Positions 60,287 to 64,000 of a stretch of DNA of 64,000 nt are shown here, one piece after another; within the stretch, counting starts at the first letter, position 1; each line of letters begins with the position of its first letter. Source of the DNA: an uncultured Sutterella sp. (GTDB lineage Bacteria; Pseudomonadota; Gammaproteobacteria; Burkholderiales; Burkholderiaceae_F); contig UQTE01000003.1 of assembly GCA_900543805.1 (NCBI GenBank), forward strand, positions 1 to 64,000, read 5' to 3'. The notes beneath the pieces are model-generated. The model saw only the letters and a list, made by a program, of their open reading frames with translations, had not been told where the DNA came from and searched no databases. A program made the translations under genes and the position numbers.

Positions 60287-61279
60287 TCAGGTCAGGTCCC
60301 AAACTGGATCGTATAGGTCGAAGGGTTCGGAGAGTTTTTTCGCGACTTCGTCCGGGTTGAGACCGCGCAGCTTCTCCGCGATGACCGAGCGGAACCACTG
60401 CAGCGCCGGATCCCTTTCGGTTCGTTCGTGCCAGATCATGCGGGCCTTCCAGACGACGGCGTTGGCCATCGGGACGGCGGGAAGGATGGCGAGCGGCAGC
60501 TCCTTCACGAGGCACTTCGCCGTGAAGGTGGGAAGCATGACGTAGAAGTCGGTTTCAAGAAGGAAGAAGGCGCTAGCGAGATAGTAGCCGCAGTCCATGG
60601 CGACGCGGTCGTCCGCCCGGCGCACGGCGGCCTTTCCTTCGAGGGACCCGTAGGAGAGCTTGATTTCGCGGTAGGGAGCGAGGTCTTCGGGACGAAGCTC
60701 TCCGCCTTCGCGCAGACGCTCCTCCATGAGATAGACGAGGGGATGATCCTTGCGCACGACGAGGACGTGGTCGGTGGCGAAAAGTTCGAGCTCCCGATAG
60801 TCGGCGTCGAGCTGCAGGGGCGGCGCATAGAAGGCGACGTCGATGTTGCCCGAGGCGAGGAGTCTCGGAAAGTCGTCGGTGAGCGGCACGCAGGAGAGGT
60901 GCAGGCCCGGTGCGGCGCCGTAGAGTTCCCGCAGGCACGGCATCAGAAAACCGAAGATCGCGTTGTCGACGCCCGCCACGCGGATGGTGCTTCGCAGATC
61001 GGCGGGCGAGAACTGCACCGGACGGCGCACGATGTCGATGAGTTCGTCCTGAACGGCCCGCAGTTTCGGCAGAAGTTCGTTCATGCGGGTGGTCGGGACG
61101 AGGCCGTCGCGTCCGCGGATGAAAAGAGGATCGTGGAGCAGTCCCCGAAGCGTCGTCATCTGGCGCGAGGCCGTCGCGACGCTTACGTTCAGCTGTTGGG
61201 CGGTGAGCGTGATGGAACGCGTTTCCCAAACGGTAAGAAGAAACCAGATCTGCTCGGACGTGATGTGTTCGCGGTTCAT
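60287..61279 (-). CDS. LysR-family transcriptional regulator
   Basis: A 330-residue regulator with an intact helix-turn-helix (SITLTAQQLNVSVATASRQM) and a LysR effector domain (STIRVAGVDNAIFGFLMPCL). It is a close paralogue of the broken copy immediately upstream: they share LASGxID, AFYAPPLQLD, KLSYGSLEG and VVWKARMIWHERT. It lies upstream of the molybdoenzyme operon in the same direction. Confidence 0.9.
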   Translation of the reverse strand: MNREHITSEQIWFLLTVWETRSITLTAQQLNVSVATASRQMTTLRGLLHDPLFIRGRDGLVPTTRMNELLPKLRAVQDELIDIVRRPVQFSPADLRSTIRVAGVDNAIFGFLMPCLRELYGAAPGLHLSCVPLTDDFPRLLASGNIDVAFYAPPLQLDADYRELELFATDHVLVVRKDHPLVYLMEERLREGGELRPEDLAPYREIKLSYGSLEGKAAVRRADDRVAMDCGYYLASAFFLLETDFYVMLPTFTAKCLVKELPLAILPAVPMANAVVWKARMIWHERTERDPALQWFRSVIAEKLRGLNPDEVAKKLSEPFDLYDPVWDLT

Positions 61280-61426
61280 GACGGGGCTCGCTCTTGAAAA
61301 CGGCGCGCCCGAAAAGGACGGGGTCGGCGCGCTCCCGTCAGCCTATCAGCAGATCCTGCGGGTGGGAAGAGCCGATGCGGCGTCGTTTTCCCAAAAGGAC
61401 GGACGAAATCGGCGCCCGCCGACCGC

Positions 61427-62338
61427 TCACACGAAGTCCCAGGACGGATCGTCGAGGTTGATCGACTCGGTGAGCTTCTGCGCCACCTCCTCCTGATTGA
61501 GCCCGCGCAGTTTCCCCGCAATCATCGAGCGGAACCACTGCAGAGCGGGATCCCGGTCGGTACGTTCGTGCCAGATCATGCGTGCCTTCCAGACCACGGC
61601 GTCGTTTTCGGAAACTTTGGGAAGGAGCGTGAGCGGGAGTTGCGAACTCAGATACTCGGCCGTAAAGGCGGGCAGACGAGCGTAGAAGTCCGTTTCCATC
61701 AGGAAGAAGACGCTCGCGAGGAAGTAGCCGCAGTCCATCGCGACGTGTCCGTCGTCGGCGGAAAGCGAGATCTGCGGGGCGTTGTTGCCTTCAAGCGACC
61801 CGTAGGAGAGTTTGATTTCCCGGTAGGGCGCAAAGTCTTCGGGAAGGAGCGTCTTTCCCTCGCGCCAGCGCTTTTCCGCCAACAGTGCGAGCGGATGGTC
61901 GTTTCGCACGACCGTGACGTGGTCGGATTCGAAGAGTTCGATCTCCCGAAAATCGGAGTCAAGCTGCAGGGGCGGCGCGTAAAACGCGATGTCGATGCGG
62001 CCCGAGGCGAGGTGCTTCGGGAAATTCTCGGTGAGCGGAACGCAGGAGACATGGAGGCCCGTCGCAACGCCGTAGAGGTCTTTGAGACAGGGCATCAAGA
62101 AGGCGAAGATCGCGTTGTCGACCCCGGCGACGCGGATCGTGGACTTGATTTCGGCGGGATCGAATTTGACCGGGCGGCGCACGACGTCGATAAGGCCTTC
62201 CTGCAGGACCTTGAGTTTGGGAACAAGTTCGCTCATGCGCGCGGTCGGAACGAGGCCGTCGTGTCCGCGAAGGAAAAGAGGATCGTGAAGGAGCGTGCGA
62301 AGCGTCGTCATCTGGCGCGTGGCCGTCGCGGTGCTCAC
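61427..62338 (-). pseudogene. LysR paralogue with its N-terminus lost
   Basis: The open frame (303 residues from a GTG at 62338) covers the end of the helix-turn-helix (STATATRQMTTLRTLLHDPL) and the complete effector domain. It lacks the first about 35 residues present in the neighbouring paralogue. Upstream in frame, LAAQ is followed by TAG where the paralogue has TAQQL, so one Gln codon became a stop. Before that the LysR sequence gives way to a Tat-signal start. If translated from the GTG it would lack most of the DNA-binding domain. Confidence 0.75.
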
Positions 62339-62344
62339 TCCGAG

Positions 62345-62404
62345 CTACTGCGCGGCGAGCGAAACACCCTGAAGAAGCGAGCGTCGTGAGAGTTTGACTG
62401 TCAT
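62345..62404 (-). pseudogene. Tat-signal start of a lost oxidoreductase fused to the lysR remnant
   Basis: A 19-codon frame starting at 62404 reads MTVKLSRRSLLQGVSLAAQ and stops. Its first 11 residues copy the pattern of the molybdoenzyme's own start (MTAKFSRRSLL at 59825). The last eight (GVSLAAQ plus stop) are LysR helix sequence. It therefore marks a deletion junction between a second molybdoenzyme gene and the lysR paralogue. Confidence 0.65.
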
Positions 62405-62722
62405 TAGTGGGTCTTCTTGCGTGGAGGTAGGAAATGTTCTGCAAAGAGAGTAGTTTCCAGGGACTAGTCCTTTAAGACAGAAAACACCTGAACGAAGCCT
62501 CAAAATTGATGGAGTTTGCGGGCAAATTTGCTGTTTTCCGTAAACGGAATAACGAAATAAGAAAGGCTCTCATTTAGCAGGTGTGTTCGCCAGGGAGAGA
62601 GGGAAAGACGGGAGGGCCGGATAAGAGGAAGACGCTCGGGACGACGGGCGGTTTTCTTTCACAATCTTCTAATCTTCTAAAAAGCGTAGAAGATTAGAAG
62701 AAAAATCGACGGACGTGACGCC
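62405..62722. other. Intergenic stretch between the lysR/Tat relic and the ATPase gene
   Basis: No gene is seen in these 318 bp. The part before 62600 is AT-richer and probably is the old promoter region of the lost oxidoreductase. The right end carries the palindrome annotated separately. Confidence 0.4.
62665..62701. repeat. Perfect 15-bp palindrome at the 3' end of the ATPase gene
   Basis: TCTTCTAATCTTCTA (62665-62679) and its exact complement TAGAAGATTAGAAGA (62687-62701) flank a 7-nt spacer. Each arm is itself a near-direct repeat (TCTTCTAATCTTCTA). No terminal T run lies on the minus-strand exit side, so a terminator is only one possibility; an operator or element end is another. Confidence 0.6.
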
Positions 62723-63916
62723 TCAAAGCGGGTCGTTCGCGTTATTGGAGGGGCGCGTTTGCGGTTCCGCTTCGGCCCACTTCTTGAGGGACGCGGCCGG
62801 CGTGACGATGTGCACGGGACATTCCGGATAAGCTTCTTGAAAGACGGTGTCGACCTCGGCGCGCGCCTTTGGGGTGAGCCTGCACTCGAACGCCCGCAGG
62901 GCGTTTTCCTCCACCTCGACGAAGTCGAGCGACCTCGGCTTCTTTCCCGTGGTCCGCCAGAAGTGAATGCGGCAGTCGTCCCGCAGCAGCGAATGACGCT
63001 TGACGCGCTCCATATAGAAGAAGTTTTCCCACAGCGCGGCGCGGTCTTCGCGCGCGGAGAGCGGCTCGAATCGATTGAGCAGGGCGTTGCGCACGCCGTT
63101 GTCGAAAAAGTAGATCTTCTTTCCTTTCCTGCGTTCGTTGGGGAGCTTTCGGGCAAAGGACGGACAGACCTTCACGATGAAGCACTGTTCGAGAAGCGCC
63201 AGGTAGTCGGCGACCGTCATCTTGTTGAGTCCCGTTTCCCGGGCGAGCGCGTCGTAGCTCACTTCCGTACCGACGTGAAGGGCGAGGACGTAAAGCAGCT
63301 CTTCGAGTTTCATTCGAAGACGAATGCCGCCGAACATGCGCAGATCCATCAGAAGGCGGCCTTCGACGTAGTTTCTGAGGAAGTCTCTTGCTTTTTGCGG
63401 TGCGGCGACCGCGGCCGGCAGCATGCCGTAAACGATTCGAAGGTCGAGATCCCGCCGCACCCCGGTCCAACCGTATTCTGGCGCGTGCGCAAGTTCGGCA
63501 AGCGAAAGAGGCCAGAGCTCATGGTCGACGACGCGCCCGACGGTCGACTCTTTCACGCCGGGCGCCCAGTCTAAGGACGCGGAAGCCGTGACGAAGAGCC
63601 GAACGGGATCGGGCAGGGTTGCGTTGACGTCGACGATGCGCTTGAGCAAAAGCCCGATCTCGGGAATGCGCTGCGCCTCCTCGATGACGAGCGTGTCGGA
63701 TTGGAATAGGAGCGTCCGAACGTCGCCGTCGGAGAGATGCGAGAGACGTTCGATGTCTGCGCCATGATCGCCCGTGTACCGGATGGCCTCGGTGCGGTCG
63801 ACGATCCGGTCGAGCAGGGTGGTTTTCCCGACGCTTCGGGCTCCCGAAATCAGCACAGCCTTCGGGGAGGCGCGGTTCCAAAGCGAAGCTGAGAGGTCGC
63901 GTTCGATGTGGGCCAT
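62723..63916 (-). CDS. AAA-family ATPase with DUF4143 domain
   Basis: A 397-residue protein. The N-terminal ATPase has Walker A GARSVGKTTLLD and Walker B LVIEEAQRIPEIG. The C-terminal half has a winged-helix segment (SYDALARETGLNKMTVADYLA) followed by the nuclease-like DUF4143 fold (KIYFFDNGVRNALL, then DFVEVEENALRAFECRLTPK, replacing the usual EVK). The P-loop GARSVGKT differs from the usual GARQVGKT/GPRQVGKT. The function of such ATPases is poorly known. The start at 63916 is near the window edge. Confidence 0.82.
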   Translation of the reverse strand: MAHIERDLSASLWNRASPKAVLISGARSVGKTTLLDRIVDRTEAIRYTGDHGADIERLSHLSDGDVRTLLFQSDTLVIEEAQRIPEIGLLLKRIVDVNATLPDPVRLFVTASASLDWAPGVKESTVGRVVDHELWPLSLAELAHAPEYGWTGVRRDLDLRIVYGMLPAAVAAPQKARDFLRNYVEGRLLMDLRMFGGIRLRMKLEELLYVLALHVGTEVSYDALARETGLNKMTVADYLALLEQCFIVKVCPSFARKLPNERRKGKKIYFFDNGVRNALLNRFEPLSAREDRAALWENFFYMERVKRHSLLRDDCRIHFWRTTGKKPRSLDFVEVEENALRAFECRLTPKARAEVDTVFQEAYPECPVHIVTPAASLKKWAEAEPQTRPSNNANDPL

Positions 63917-64000
63917 GCTGTTCTCTCCGGGATGACGAAAGTTGCAGAATCGTGATTACAACAGCGAAATTTTCCTATAAAAACTGCATTGTAACAGCGA

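Noticed and set aside
1..64000. CRISPR array or defence island
   Set aside because: No regularly spaced repeats with unique spacers and no cas or restriction genes. The only defence-like items are one toxin-antitoxin pair and a Fic relic.

Overview
The window looks like a chromosomal segment of a GC-rich, anaerobically respiring Gram-negative bacterium. The best guess is a betaproteobacterium of the gut family Sutterellaceae (order Burkholderiales). That is inferred from gene content: Burkholderiales-type porins, a DcuC transporter, DMSO-reductase-family enzymes with Tat signals, a multihaem NrfA-like cytochrome and a membrane-bound uptake [NiFe] hydrogenase. No rRNA gene is present to settle it.

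Layout. 1-0.6 kb: mobile debris (edge of an IS607-type recombinase, a reverse-transcriptase remnant). 0.7-3.7 kb: dmsB and dmsA without a dmsC anchor. 4.0-13.0 kb: an exported protein of unknown function, an M20 peptidase, then a dcuC-pepF-porin cluster facing a divergent M3-peptidase homologue that has lost its zinc site. 13.2-16.3 kb: a MocR-type regulator divergent from an SstT-like transporter. 16.4-18.2 kb: a secreted octahaem cytochrome c of the NrfA/ONR superfamily. 18.4-21.9 kb: a Tat-exported hydrolase divergent from a LysR regulator, a small fumarase-tail-like ORF and an NAD(P)H oxidoreductase. 22.0-25.8 kb: a FecBCD-type metal-chelate ABC transporter plus a methyltransferase. 26.0-44.6 kb: a complete [NiFe] hydrogenase locus in two divergent halves. 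hybE/hupJ-hupK-hypABFCDE runs leftward and hyaABC then hyaD-hupF-hyaE-hyaF-hupI runs rightward. The rightward half is split by about 4.4 kb of foreign-looking DNA (Fic relic, TetR, old-yellow-enzyme homologue, PepSY-like protein). 44.7-56.5 kb: a short UvrA paralogue, a YihY protein, a second porin, a fused dmsA/dmsB relic, a TacA/TacT-like toxin-antitoxin pair, cyclophilin and TPR proteins, cysS, accA, tRNA-Glu and an NlpE-like lipoprotein. 56.5-64 kb: an orphan antitoxin, a second molybdoenzyme with its FeS subunit, two tandem LysR paralogues (one broken) and an AAA/DUF4143 ATPase.

How the genes fit together. The hydrogenase would oxidise H2 outside the inner membrane and feed electrons through HyaC into quinone. 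Plausible acceptors are DMSO-like substrates (DmsAB), the octahaem cytochrome's nitrogen or sulfur oxyanion substrate, or the unidentified substrate of the second molybdoenzyme. The FecBCD cassette beside hypE may supply nickel, which is inference. Regulators sit beside their likely targets: MocR/SstT, LysR/hydrolase, TetR/OYE and LysR/molybdoenzyme.

The region is rich in decayed gene ends: dmsA'-'dmsB, a Tat-signal'-'lysR fusion, a Fic carboxy-terminal end, an RT fragment and a fumarase-like tail. This suggests repeated deletion and duplication among respiratory gene cassettes. No complete new defence or CRISPR-like system was found. The strongest leads are the oxygen-tolerant-type hydrogenase in its rearranged locus, the octahaem cytochrome with a CX4CH motif, and the catalytically dead M3 peptidase.
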